Source of the DNA: Cytobacillus oceanisediminis 2691
GTDB lineage: Bacteria; Bacillota; Bacilli; Bacillales; Cytobacillaceae
Length of the DNA stretch: 64,000 nucleotides
Reading direction: 5' to 3'
Assembly: GCF_007678455.1 (NCBI RefSeq)
Contig: NZ_VEEP01000005.1
Span: forward strand, 108,380-172,379
A program made the translations under genes and the position numbers. Below the pieces are notes generated by a model, which was given only the letters and a program-made list of their open reading frames with translations, did no database searches and was not told the origin of the DNA. Numbering within the stretch: position 1 is the first letter of the stretch; each line of letters starts with the position of its first letter. Shown one piece after another: positions 19,384 to 28,086 of this stretch.

Positions 19384-21270
19384 ATGGAAGAATTGGTAGA
19401 ACGGGAAACAATATTGGAATTGAAAAGCAGGTTCTTTGAATTAATCAGCACGGGCAGATTGTCTGTCACGGACATCCTCTCGCAAATGTTGACTTTGCTA
19501 AAAGAACTTCTCCAGGCAGCTGAGGTCGATTTATATAGATGCGAGGAATGGGAGCATGGCATGATTCTTGAGGCCACGACCCGCAGCGATCTGAATGAGG
19601 AAATTACGGGTAATTTCCCGGAATGTCTCATAGGCAAACTGACTGAAACCCCACAATCATTTAAAAAAAATCCAGAATTTCTCCCGCAATATGATTTAGC
19701 GTTTGTCCTAGATGCAAAGGGAAATGTTAAGAATTTATGTGCTATTCAAATGAATGGCGCTTCAGGTGAGCGCCTTTCGGACAGCCTTCTGGAAAGGCTT
19801 GTTGACGAGTGTGCTTTGTTCATAAAAAAAATCCACACCCTTGCGGAGACAACGGAAGAAGAAAAACGGTATAAGCAATTATTCAGGGTAACGAAAAAAT
19901 TCCACTCGACAATGGATATGGATGCTGTGCTCGATGAAATCATTACCACATTAAGAGAAGTGTATCCTTCGTTCACCTATTATCTCCTGCTGTCCCATGA
20001 CCACAAGGGCTACGGAGAGTTGCCGGTAAAAGACCTTGAGTACAACAGTGAAAATCAGACTGCCATGCAATCTTATGTGAGCGGTCAGATCCAGTTCGAG
20101 GACTCAGTCATTGATAAAAACTCCATCATGTATGCACCTTTAAAAGGAAGACAGGGCGTATACGGAGTGCTGCAGGTCATTGCCCCGGACTCGCTTGTGT
20201 TTCCGCAAAACGAAGTAGAATTCATTAAACTCCTTGCAAATACCGCCGGAAGCGCACTGGAGAATGCGAAGCTTTACGAGCAATCAAGGAAGCTTATTGC
20301 AGATTTGCAGCTAATTAATGAAACATCTCATCAATTGAATACAAGCCTTCGCCTCACAGATACGATGAAGTTTATATGCGGAAGGATCATCAAGTCCTTC
20401 GATGCCAGGGAAGTCGGTTTTATCATGCTTGATGAAGACAATCTTGATTACTCCGTCCTTCAGGGAAGCACCAGTTTCTTCTTTTCAAAGGAGGCTTCCA
20501 ATTATATTTTGAAAGTCGCCAAACGGGTCAAGCAGGATCTGGAACCATTGTTCATAGGGGATATTTCATATGATATCGGGGGTGCTTCTACGCATTTCCG
20601 CTCGGTAATGTGTGTACCGATGATCCAGAGCGGTGATTTAAAGGGGTTCGCGCTTGTCATGCATGAGGAGCCATATCACTTTGCATTCGATACATTCAAG
20701 CTGCTGCAGTCCCTCATCCACCATTCGACTTTAGCTTTCACCAATTCGATGCTTCGTGAAGAATTGGAGAAAATGGTCGTGACGGATCATTTGACAAAGC
20801 TGTATTCCCGAGGCTATCTGGATGAAAAAATGAATCTGTCGATGCTTGAGGATGCGCAGGGAACCTTCATCTTAATTGATATTGATAATTTTAAATGTGT
20901 GAATGACCAGTATGGCCACCAGGTTGGAGACGAAGTGCTCATCCAGCTGGCCCGGCAGATAGCCAAAAATATCCGCGGCACGGATATTGGTGCCAGATGG
21001 GGCGGGGAGGAACTTGCGATTTACCTGCCAGGAGCTCCACTGGAAATCGGAGTCATGATTGCCAACAGGCTTGTCGATAAAGTCGAGAAACATACGAATC
21101 CAAATGTCACGATTTCATGCGGCGTTTCCACATGGATCAGGGGACAGGAAGATACGACCAAGACCGTGTTCAAAAGGGCCGACCAGGCTCTTTATAAAGC
21201 AAAAGGCTCCGGTAAGAACAAAGTAGTGGTCCAGAATGAAAACCAGTTTGATTTTAGTGATGAGGTTTAA
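19384..21270 (+). CDS. dgcP: Diguanylate cyclase DgcP (GAF-GAF-GGDEF)
   Basis: A 628-residue cytosolic enzyme that makes cyclic di-GMP. Three GAF-like regions precede a C-terminal GGDEF domain (about residues 460-615) with VTDHLTKLYSRGYLDE at its start, the metal site DIDNFKCVND and the active loop ARWGGEELAIYLPG (GGEEL, a functional variant of GGDEF). There is no membrane segment. The start is taken as ATG at 19384 behind AGGTGAT; upstream in-frame ATGs from 19282 lack a ribosome site. The B. subtilis homologue is DgcP (YtrP), in the same neighbourhood. Confidence 0.92.
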   Translation: MEELVERETILELKSRFFELISTGRLSVTDILSQMLTLLKELLQAAEVDLYRCEEWEHGMILEATTRSDLNEEITGNFPECLIGKLTETPQSFKKNPEFLPQYDLAFVLDAKGNVKNLCAIQMNGASGERLSDSLLERLVDECALFIKKIHTLAETTEEEKRYKQLFRVTKKFHSTMDMDAVLDEIITTLREVYPSFTYYLLLSHDHKGYGELPVKDLEYNSENQTAMQSYVSGQIQFEDSVIDKNSIMYAPLKGRQGVYGVLQVIAPDSLVFPQNEVEFIKLLANTAGSALENAKLYEQSRKLIADLQLINETSHQLNTSLRLTDTMKFICGRIIKSFDAREVGFIMLDEDNLDYSVLQGSTSFFFSKEASNYILKVAKRVKQDLEPLFIGDISYDIGGASTHFRSVMCVPMIQSGDLKGFALVMHEEPYHFAFDTFKLLQSLIHHSTLAFTNSMLREELEKMVVTDHLTKLYSRGYLDEKMNLSMLEDAQGTFILIDIDNFKCVNDQYGHQVGDEVLIQLARQIAKNIRGTDIGARWGGEELAIYLPGAPLEIGVMIANRLVDKVEKHTNPNVTISCGVSTWIRGQEDTTKTVFKRADQALYKAKGSGKNKVVVQNENQFDFSDEV

Positions 21271-21293
21271 ATTTAACATTGGGAATTGGCCAG

Positions 21294-21401
21294 CTAGCGT
21301 CTAGTCCCACAAGTCGTTTCGGTCCGCCAATGAAGTCAAGGACGATTTCATTGGCGGACCTCCAACGCTTGTCAGGGCTGATCAAGGCGCTCACGCCTTT
21401 C
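21294..21401. repeat. Bacillaceae-type dispersed hairpin element
   Basis: A perfect 14-bp inverted repeat, GGTCCGCCAATGAA (21321-21334) and TTCATTGGCGGACC (21347-21360), is nested inside an outer imperfect pairing between AGCGTCTAGTCCCACAAG and CTTGTCAGGGCTGATCAAGG-CGCT. The outer arms, as I recall, resemble a hairpin element scattered through many Bacillus-like genomes. No gene lies within. It follows dgcP and precedes its terminator. Confidence 0.7.
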
Positions 21402-21405
21402 TAAG

Positions 21406-21431
21406 AAGCACTCAGAAATGAGTGCTTTTTC
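21406..21431 (+). terminator. Terminator after dgcP
   Basis: AGCACTCA, GAAA loop, TGAGTGCT, then TTTT. Confidence 0.88.
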
Positions 21432-21523
21432 CGTTTAGCAGAACACAGGACTTTTTCAGCTGCTGTGAGTGAAATCACTTTCCATATCAGGGCAAATATC
21501 ATATCCTGTTTATGGGGGTATTT

Positions 21524-21537
21524 TGTAAACGCTTACA
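21524..21537 (+). promoter_or_regulatory. cre operator (CcpA) before megL
   Basis: TGTAAACGCTTACA matches every fixed position of the cre consensus TGNAANCGNWNNCA and is nearly palindromic. It sits 4 bp before the AGGAGG ribosome site of the methionine gamma-lyase gene, a roadblock or repression position. Confidence 0.8.
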
Positions 21538-21555
21538 AATATAGGAGGAATCGAA

Positions 21556-22767
21556 ATGGGAGAGAAAAGATTCGAGACAGAAGTAATCCATGCAGGATAT
21601 AAATCGGACGAATTCAGGGGAAGTCTTGCTCCCCCGTTATTTCAGACCAGCACGTTCACTTTTGACAGCGCGGAGCAAGGGGAAAGGCGTTTCGCCGGAG
21701 AGGAAGAGGGATTCATCTATTCCCGGCTTGGAAACCCGACTGTTGCCATGCTGGAAGAGAGGATGGCAGCGATTGAAAAAGGGGAAAAGGCACTTGCGTT
21801 TGGGTCAGGGATGGCTGCTGTCTCTGCGATATTAGTGGCACTGACGAGATCTGGGGACCATATACTTTGCTCACAGGGTGTATATGGCTGCACATTTGGC
21901 CTATTGCAGCTTATGAAAGAAAAATATGATATCAATCATGATTTTTCGATGATGGCGACAAGGGAAGAAGTGCTGGCCGCTATTACCCCGGAGACAAGAG
22001 TCATCTATATCGAGACACCAATTAACCCAACGATGAGACTGGTTGACTTGGAGATGGTTGCAGACGTCGCGAAAGAAAAGGGTATTCCGGTCGTCGTCGA
22101 TAACACCTTCAGTTCACCATATCTGCAGAATCCGCTTGAGCTTGGATGCGATTTCGTCATCCATAGCGCAACAAAATATATTTGCGGGCATGGAGATGTG
22201 ATTGCTGGTGTAGCTGTAGGTCCTAAGGAGATCATGTCTAAAATCGCGATGACTACCCAAAAGGATATCGGCGGGGTGATTTCACCTTTCGATGCATGGC
22301 TGCTGCTTCGCGGCTTGAAAACACTTCCTGTAAGGATGGACCGTCACTGTGAAAATGCTGAAAAACTGGCATCCTATTTGTCCGGGCATCCGGCAGTGGA
22401 AGAAGTCATTTTCCCTGGCGATCCAAAGCATCCTGATTACGCGATCGCGAAAAAGCAAATGCGCAAACCGGGCGGACTGATTTCCTTCAACATAAAAGGT
22501 GGCCAGAAAGAGGCACAGGCATTCATCAACAAATTAAAACTCATTAAAATCGCCGTCAGCCTCGGTGATGCAGAAACATTGATCCAGCATCCGGCGACAA
22601 TGACACATGCGGTCGTGCCGAAGGAAGCGAGAGAAAAAATGGGGATCAGAGAGAATATGCTAAGGCTTTCGGTTGGACTGGAAGCGTGGGAAGATTTAAG
22701 GGATGACCTTGAGATGGCATTTGAATCAGTAAGGAAAGAAAGCACAATGGAAACAGGCTCTATTTAA
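21556..22767 (+). CDS. megL: Methionine gamma-lyase, PLP-dependent
   Basis: A 403-residue Cys/Met-metabolism PLP enzyme. The PLP lysine is Lys207 in HSATKYICGHGD. Tyr110 and Cys112 in GVYGCTFG match the catalytic Tyr-x-Cys pair diagnostic of methionine gamma-lyases, which split methionine to methanethiol, 2-oxobutyrate and ammonia. Cystathionine gamma-lyase or synthase usually lacks this Cys, so MegL is preferred. The start is ATG at 21556 behind ATAGGAGGA. It is monocistronic with a perfect cre upstream, implying carbon catabolite control of methionine breakdown. Confidence 0.82.
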   Translation: MGEKRFETEVIHAGYKSDEFRGSLAPPLFQTSTFTFDSAEQGERRFAGEEEGFIYSRLGNPTVAMLEERMAAIEKGEKALAFGSGMAAVSAILVALTRSGDHILCSQGVYGCTFGLLQLMKEKYDINHDFSMMATREEVLAAITPETRVIYIETPINPTMRLVDLEMVADVAKEKGIPVVVDNTFSSPYLQNPLELGCDFVIHSATKYICGHGDVIAGVAVGPKEIMSKIAMTTQKDIGGVISPFDAWLLLRGLKTLPVRMDRHCENAEKLASYLSGHPAVEEVIFPGDPKHPDYAIAKKQMRKPGGLISFNIKGGQKEAQAFINKLKLIKIAVSLGDAETLIQHPATMTHAVVPKEAREKMGIRENMLRLSVGLEAWEDLRDDLEMAFESVRKESTMETGSI

Positions 22768-22778
22768 TAAAACAAATC

Positions 22779-22811
22779 AAACCCCTCCCGGAAATCCAGG
22801 AGGGGTTCAGT
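22779..22811 (-). terminator. Terminator of the fRMsr gene, shared with megL
   Basis: AACCCCTCC pairs with GGAGGGGTT. The T-rich tail is on the minus strand, so it mainly serves the leftward gene. Confidence 0.85.
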
Positions 22812-22823
22812 ATGTTCGTTCAT

Positions 22824-23303
22824 TTAGATAGACTGTGCAAGCACTTCAACGAATTCCTCCAGCTTTTGCTGGTCCAATTCATCAAAACGATTTTTTTCAG
22901 GCGAGTCGATATCAAGGACACCAATAACGTTTCCATTTTTCAGGATTGGTACGACGATTTCAGATTGGGAGGCAGCATCACAGGCGATATGGCCAGGGAA
23001 GGCATGGACATCTTCAACCCTTACTGTTTCTCTTTTGGATGCAGCCGTACCGCAAACACCTTTTCCAAGTTTAATTCTTACACAGGCAGGAAGTCCCTGG
23101 AACGGTCCGAGGACAAGCTCGCCATCCTCCATCAGATAAAAGCCGACCCAGTTGATGCGGTCAAGAAACTGGTTCAAAAGTGCAGAAGCATTGCTCAAGT
23201 TGGCAATAGAATTCTTTTCATCCTCAATTAGTGCTTTCAGTTGTTTAATCACCAAGTCGTAATTTTTTTCGCGGCTTCCGCTGTATGTTTCGACGTTAAA
23301 CAT
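22824..23303 (-). CDS. GAF-domain free methionine-R-sulfoxide reductase
   Basis: A 159-residue GAF protein of the fRMsr (YebR/YtsP) family, which reduces free methionine-R-sulfoxide using a thioredoxin-type donor. The family signature is complete: INWVGFYL, GLPACVRIKLGKGVCGTAA (two of the three catalytic cysteines) and FPGHIACDAASQSEIVVPI (the third). The start is ATG at 23303 behind AGGGGGAA; a longer opening to 23363 lacks a ribosome site. It is convergent with megL, both touching methionine metabolism. Confidence 0.92.
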   Translation of the reverse strand: MFNVETYSGSREKNYDLVIKQLKALIEDEKNSIANLSNASALLNQFLDRINWVGFYLMEDGELVLGPFQGLPACVRIKLGKGVCGTAASKRETVRVEDVHAFPGHIACDAASQSEIVVPILKNGNVIGVLDIDSPEKNRFDELDQQKLEEFVEVLAQSI

Positions 23304-23456
23304 CGTTATTCCCCCTAATTCATGAAGTTTTACTCTACATTGTATCAAAAATCGGCGAAACAATGGAGACTTTGTCGAGCTTTTTATAAAGGAAATTTTA
23401 ATGATTTCCAGAAAGATAAACAGTAAGGTTAATTGCGGAAAGCGAGGGGCGGAGCA

Positions 23457-24059
23457 ATGAGAAAAAATTCAAAAGCTGCGATTATTGATGCGGCCATCTA
23501 CTTATTCAATACGAAGGGGTTCAATGGAACATCAGTGAGGGACATTGCAGCAAGGGCAGACGTGAATGCAGCGAATATCTCATATTACTTCCAGAACAAG
23601 AATGGACTCCTCGAAAATTGTTTTACGGTTTTTTTTGAAAGCTATCTTAAAGAGCTGGAGAAAGGTTTTTCTTTCCTTGAATACGGTCCAGAGTACTGCC
23701 TGAATGCGATGGTTGAAAATGTATTGAGATACCAATGCGAAAACATTCAATTAACAAGGTTCATTTTAAGAGAGATGACGATCGACTCGCAAGTTGTCAG
23801 GGAAATCATGTCGACCTACCATGTAAAAGAACGTTATATGTTCAAAAAGGTCCTTGAAGCCGGGATTGAGAACGGAGAATTCAAAAAGCATTCAGTCCAG
23901 TACAGTATTTTGCAGTTAAAAGGTCTTCTCCAGATGCCGTTTTTGAATACCCATTATGTTACAGAAGTTCTTCATGTACAGCCGCATGAAAAATATTTTG
24001 CGGACAAATACAGCGATGAGATTTCACATTGGATCAAAGGAACCCTTTGCACGGAATAG
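23457..24059 (+). CDS. refZ: RefZ, TetR-family regulator of Z-ring positioning
   Basis: A 200-residue TetR-type DNA-binding protein. The helix-turn-helix is at residues about 5-50 (AAIIDAAIYLFNTKGFNGTSVRDIAARADVN, then ISYYFQNKNGLL). The rest is an all-helical dimer domain. In B. subtilis RefZ (YttP) binds motifs near the origin and helps place FtsZ during sporulation. The start is ATG at 23457 behind GAGGGGCGGAG; an upstream ATG at 23433 is less likely. It is divergent from the fRMsr gene and convergent with hisJ; ezrA, another FtsZ regulator, is next. Confidence 0.88.
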   Translation: MRKNSKAAIIDAAIYLFNTKGFNGTSVRDIAARADVNAANISYYFQNKNGLLENCFTVFFESYLKELEKGFSFLEYGPEYCLNAMVENVLRYQCENIQLTRFILREMTIDSQVVREIMSTYHVKERYMFKKVLEAGIENGEFKKHSVQYSILQLKGLLQMPFLNTHYVTEVLHVQPHEKYFADKYSDEISHWIKGTLCTE

Positions 24060-24089
24060 CAGGCTCATCAGAAAATGTTAATAAATATA

Positions 24090-24127
24090 TAGGAAACCGG
24101 AAAATCTGCCGGTTTCCTTATTTTTTT
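24090..24127. terminator. Terminator between refZ and hisJ
   Basis: GGAAACCGG pairs with CCGGTTTCC, followed by TTATTTTTTT; it overlaps the hisJ stop. Confidence 0.88.
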
Positions 24128-24915
24128 ATCCCCATGAATTCCAGTCCCTGTCCCAGTTCCTTTGCCTGATGGGCATCAGATCCGTACACGAGCTGGATTC
24201 CGCGTTTTTTGGCTTCACTGATTACCCATTCGGGCGGATAGGGTTCACGGCATAATGGCTTTGCCGTACCGGCTCCGTTGTAATCCAGTTCATAGCCAAG
24301 TTCTGACACCTTCTCCATTATTTCAATGATTTCATCTGTACAATCATTTCTGAGCTGGTATTTCAGCTGGAATTTATTAGCCAGGGTCACATGGCCGATT
24401 CTTTTTGGCTTATACGGCCCCAAATCAGCGAGGATTGATTTCAGTACTGTTTGATAATAATGCCGGTGAACCTTTTCCACTGAACCATAAGCTTCCACCA
24501 TTTTCCCGAAATGGTCTGGACTATAATCCAGGCAATCATATGTACCAGACTCGTTCTTTAAAAAATGGACCGACAGTACGCCGTCATCTAGAAGCGGCCC
24601 GTATTTGTTCAGAAAATCGGCCGTTTGTCCTTCAAACCCTTCGATAAAATCAATCTCAAATCCGGTATTGATTTTTATTTTTCCCGCATATTTCTTCTTT
24701 GCTTCTGCGATGGTTTGAAAATAGGAATCCAGGTCTTCGGGCGCCATTGCGCTGTCCTGTAATGGCGTCGGGTCGATAAACCCTTCCGGCAATGGAGCGT
24801 GCTCGGCAAACGTGATTTCACTGTAGCCGAGCTGAAGGGCCTTTTGTATATAATCATCGATTTTGTCATTTGTCCCGTGAGGGCAAAAAGCCGTGTGGAC
24901 ATGTCCGTCTTTCAG
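24118..24915 (-). CDS. hisJ: Histidinol-phosphatase of the PHP family, probable CTG start
   Basis: A PHP-fold metal-dependent phosphatase that catalyses the next-to-last step of histidine synthesis. The metal-site motifs are DGHVHTAFCPHG at the N-terminus, FAEHAPLP, GFEIDFIEG, SVHFL, IGHVTLAN and VYGSDAH. The best start is CTG at 24915: a strong GGAGGTG lies 7-9 bases upstream, and the resulting 265 residues match the family (about 268). The longer frame to TTG at 24990 has no ribosome site and would add 25 residues. The gene stands apart from other his genes. Confidence 0.85.
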   Translation of the reverse strand: MKDGHVHTAFCPHGTNDKIDDYIQKALQLGYSEITFAEHAPLPEGFIDPTPLQDSAMAPEDLDSYFQTIAEAKKKYAGKIKINTGFEIDFIEGFEGQTADFLNKYGPLLDDGVLSVHFLKNESGTYDCLDYSPDHFGKMVEAYGSVEKVHRHYYQTVLKSILADLGPYKPKRIGHVTLANKFQLKYQLRNDCTDEIIEIMEKVSELGYELDYNGAGTAKPLCREPYPPEWVISEAKKRGIQLVYGSDAHQAKELGQGLEFMGIKK

Positions 24916-25118
24916 GGAAATGCACCTCCAGAAGTGATTTCTTTTGTAAGAATTCAAGTTAAATCGGCCTAATTCGGACAATTTCAACAAAAAATATGAA
25001 TTTAATAGTCAAAAATTGTCGTTAACATGGTAATATAATTACATTATACACGCATTTATCAAGAGATTTTATATAGAAGGATTCAGAACTTGGAATTTGT
25101 GAGGCCAGGGGGATAATA

Positions 25119-26810
25119 ATGGAGTACATAATTGGCGGTATCGCGATACTAATCATTCTTTTTTTAATCGGCTATTTTATGAAACGAAAATATTACAGTG
25201 AGGTCGATCGCTATGAGTCCTGGAAAATCGATATCATGAACCGGCCTGTACTGGATGAAATGTCAAAGGTAAAACAGCTGAACATGACCGGGCAAACAGA
25301 AGAGCTTTTTGAGCGCTGGCGCCAGGAGTGGGACGAGCTTGTTACTTCAAAGCTTCCGGGCATCGAGGATTACCTGTTTGACGCGGAGGAGTATATCGAT
25401 AAGTACAGGTTCAAGAAGGCGAAGGAATCTCTGGCAGTCATTGACCGAAAGCTGACTGAAACAGAAGATAAGATCAAGAAGATTCTAGGCGAGTTGAATG
25501 AACTTGTAGGAAGCGAAGAAAAGAACCGTGAGGAAATCGATGGTCTTAAAGAGAATTATCGAGAGAATAAGAAAAACCTTCTCACGCATCGCCATAGCTA
25601 TGGAAGTGCAGAAGCCAGCCTCGAGGCTGTGCTTGAAGAGATTCAGGCAAAGTTCATCGAGTTTGACGAGAAGACCGAAAACGGAAATTATCTTGAAGCA
25701 AGGGAAACGGTTCTGTCCATCCAGTCATTGCTTGAACAGGTATCCGCGAAAATGGAATCCATTCCTGCACTTCTGCATGATTGCCAGTCGGCCATCCCGG
25801 CCCAGGTCAGCGATCTGAAAGACGGCGTAAGAGAGATGAAGGAACAGGGCTATGTATTGGATCATCTGAATGCCGATAGTGAAATCGAGGAAATGAGCAA
25901 TGAATTGGCGAGCTATCTTGGTTCTCTTGAAAAAGGTGATGTCGAGAACGCCGAACAGGGCATCCAGGGTTTGAAGGAGCGACTTGAAAAACTGTTCGAC
26001 ATGCTTGAAGAAGAAGTCCTGGCTAAGCAATATATTACAAACACGGAACATGTTGCGAAAGAAGTACTTGTGAAAGCAATCACTGAAAACAAGACACTCA
26101 AGGAAGAAACAAAGCATATACAGGAGAGTTATCATCTGACTGAAAAAGAGCTTTCGGCACAAACTCATGTTGAGCAGCAGCTCAAGGGCCTGCTTAAGCG
26201 CTTTGAACTGATCGACCATAGAATTACCGAAAACGATACAGCACAAAGCATGATCAAATTGGAGCTTCAAGAAGCGAAAGAACAGCTTGATCAGCTAGTA
26301 GTAGAGCAAAAAGAATTGATGGAAAAGCTAAGCGCCCTGAGAAAGGATGAATTGGCAGCACGTGATAAAGTAAGGGGACTTTCTAAAAAGATTTCCGAAC
26401 TGATCCGCACTGTCTCCAAAAGCAATATGCCTGGCCTTTCACAGGAATACAAATACCTGCTGGAAGATGCGCATGAAAGCATCAAGCAGGTCAATGATAA
26501 GCTTGAGGAAAAGCCGCTGGATATTCCTGCTGTTCAGCAATATCTGGAAATCGCCGTCCTGACAGTTGAAAAGCTTGAAACCTCGACTGAGGAAATCGTC
26601 GAGACAGTCATGCTGGCTGAACGCGTCATCCAGTATGGCAACAGATACCGCAGCCGTTACCCTTCTGTCGAAAGAGGGTTACGTGAAGCAGAAGAGCATT
26701 TCCGGAATTACGATTATCGCGAAGCACTTGAACAGGCAGCTACATCTATTGAAGAAGTGGATCCAGGTGCAATAAAGAAAATAGAGCATATGCTCTCCGA
26801 TAAAAAGTGA
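25119..26810 (+). CDS. ezrA: Septation ring formation regulator EzrA
   Basis: A 563-residue protein with one N-terminal membrane segment (residues 3-24) and an otherwise all-helical cytoplasmic region of spectrin-like coiled coils. It inhibits FtsZ polymerisation at the poles and links the Z ring to cell-wall synthesis. It has the length of the B. subtilis protein. The start is ATG at 25119 behind AGGGGGATAATA. It is monocistronic. Confidence 0.96.
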   Translation: MEYIIGGIAILIILFLIGYFMKRKYYSEVDRYESWKIDIMNRPVLDEMSKVKQLNMTGQTEELFERWRQEWDELVTSKLPGIEDYLFDAEEYIDKYRFKKAKESLAVIDRKLTETEDKIKKILGELNELVGSEEKNREEIDGLKENYRENKKNLLTHRHSYGSAEASLEAVLEEIQAKFIEFDEKTENGNYLEARETVLSIQSLLEQVSAKMESIPALLHDCQSAIPAQVSDLKDGVREMKEQGYVLDHLNADSEIEEMSNELASYLGSLEKGDVENAEQGIQGLKERLEKLFDMLEEEVLAKQYITNTEHVAKEVLVKAITENKTLKEETKHIQESYHLTEKELSAQTHVEQQLKGLLKRFELIDHRITENDTAQSMIKLELQEAKEQLDQLVVEQKELMEKLSALRKDELAARDKVRGLSKKISELIRTVSKSNMPGLSQEYKYLLEDAHESIKQVNDKLEEKPLDIPAVQQYLEIAVLTVEKLETSTEEIVETVMLAERVIQYGNRYRSRYPSVERGLREAEEHFRNYDYREALEQAATSIEEVDPGAIKKIEHMLSDKK

Positions 26811-26817
26811 TAAAGCA

Positions 26818-26846
26818 TGGTCTCCGATTGGAGGCCTGTTTTTTTG
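26818..26846 (+). terminator. Terminator after ezrA
   Basis: GGTCTCC, GATT loop, GGAGGCC, then TGTTTTTTTG. Confidence 0.85.
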
Positions 26847-26940
26847 GGAATGGATTTTAGAATTTTTCATCATTTCTCATTGAAATGTTATTATGATATG
26901 ATTTTTAGTTAGCAAGGTCTTGGAGCAAGGGGGAACACTG

Positions 26941-28086
26941 ATGATCTATCTTGACAACAGCGCAACGACCAAACCTTATAAACAAGTATTGGATTCATTT
27001 ATAAAAGTCTCAGAGGATTTCTATGGAAACCCATCTTCACTCCATAAAATCGGAGGACAGGCAGAAAAGCTGCTTCAGCAGGCAAGGTCCCAGGTGGCCA
27101 GGCTGCTGAGGGTCAAAGAGACGGAAATCCTTTTCACCTCAGGAGGAACAGAGAGCAATAACCTTGCCATCAAGGGGATTGCGATGGCTCACCGGGAGAG
27201 GGGCAGGCATATCATCACGACAAGCATTGAACATGCATCTGTCCATAACGCCATGGTACAGCTCGAATCGCTCGGGTATGAAATAACATATGTGAAACCA
27301 GATTCCACCGGTTTTGTCAGTGCGGATTCAATCCAGAAGGAACTTCGTGAGGATACAATCCTTGTGTCTGTCATGCATGTCAATAATGAAGTCGGCACAA
27401 TCCAGCCAATCGAGGAAATGGGGATAGTTTTGAAAAAGTATCCAAAGGCATTTTTTCACGTTGATTTCGTCCAGGGAATTGGGAAGGTGCCATTGGACTT
27501 ATACAATTCGGGGGTCCATTTAGCCACGATTTCCGGACATAAATTCCATGGGCTGAAAGGGACGGGTGCCTTGTTTATGAAAGAAGGGGTCCGGCTGTCT
27601 CCTTTATTATCCGGCGGCAATCAGGAATGGAAGCAACGGAGCGGGACCGAAAACGTCGCAGGAATGGTAGCCATGGCAAAAGCGCTCAGGATGACGCTTG
27701 AACTGCGGGCAGAAAAGCTGGATCAAATGAAGTCAGCAATGGAAATATTAAGAAACGGCATCAGCCATATCAAGGAAATTACCATTCACACGCCAGAGGA
27801 AAAAAGCGCTCCCCATATCCTGAATTTCTCCATCAGCGGATTGAAGGCCGAAACATTCGTTCATGCTCTTGAAGAGAAGGATATTTATGTTTCAACGACA
27901 AGTGCCTGTTCCTCGAAGAAAAAGGCTGCCAGCAAGACGCTCCTGGAAATGGGAGTTCCTGTCGCAGAAGCGGAAAGTGCGATCAGGATCAGCCTGACAT
28001 ACAGCAATACAGCAGAAGAAGCAGAAATAGCGGCAAAGGCAATCGCCGGGACTGTAAAACATTTAAGCGAGGTTATCAAGAAATGA
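26941..28086 (+). CDS. nifZ: Cysteine desulfurase NifZ, sulfur donor for ThiI
   Basis: A 381-residue class V PLP aminotransferase-fold enzyme that removes sulfur from cysteine as persulfide. The PLP lysine is Lys201 in SGHKFHG and the persulfide cysteine is Cys323 in TTSACSSKKK. Its stop overlaps the thiI start by 4 bases (ATGA), so the two are coupled; in B. subtilis NifZ feeds ThiI to make 4-thiouridine in tRNA. The start is ATG at 26941 behind AAGGGGGAA. General IscS function is covered elsewhere in such genomes. Confidence 0.9.
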   Translation: MIYLDNSATTKPYKQVLDSFIKVSEDFYGNPSSLHKIGGQAEKLLQQARSQVARLLRVKETEILFTSGGTESNNLAIKGIAMAHRERGRHIITTSIEHASVHNAMVQLESLGYEITYVKPDSTGFVSADSIQKELREDTILVSVMHVNNEVGTIQPIEEMGIVLKKYPKAFFHVDFVQGIGKVPLDLYNSGVHLATISGHKFHGLKGTGALFMKEGVRLSPLLSGGNQEWKQRSGTENVAGMVAMAKALRMTLELRAEKLDQMKSAMEILRNGISHIKEITIHTPEEKSAPHILNFSISGLKAETFVHALEEKDIYVSTTSACSSKKKAASKTLLEMGVPVAEAESAIRISLTYSNTAEEAEIAAKAIAGTVKHLSEVIKK

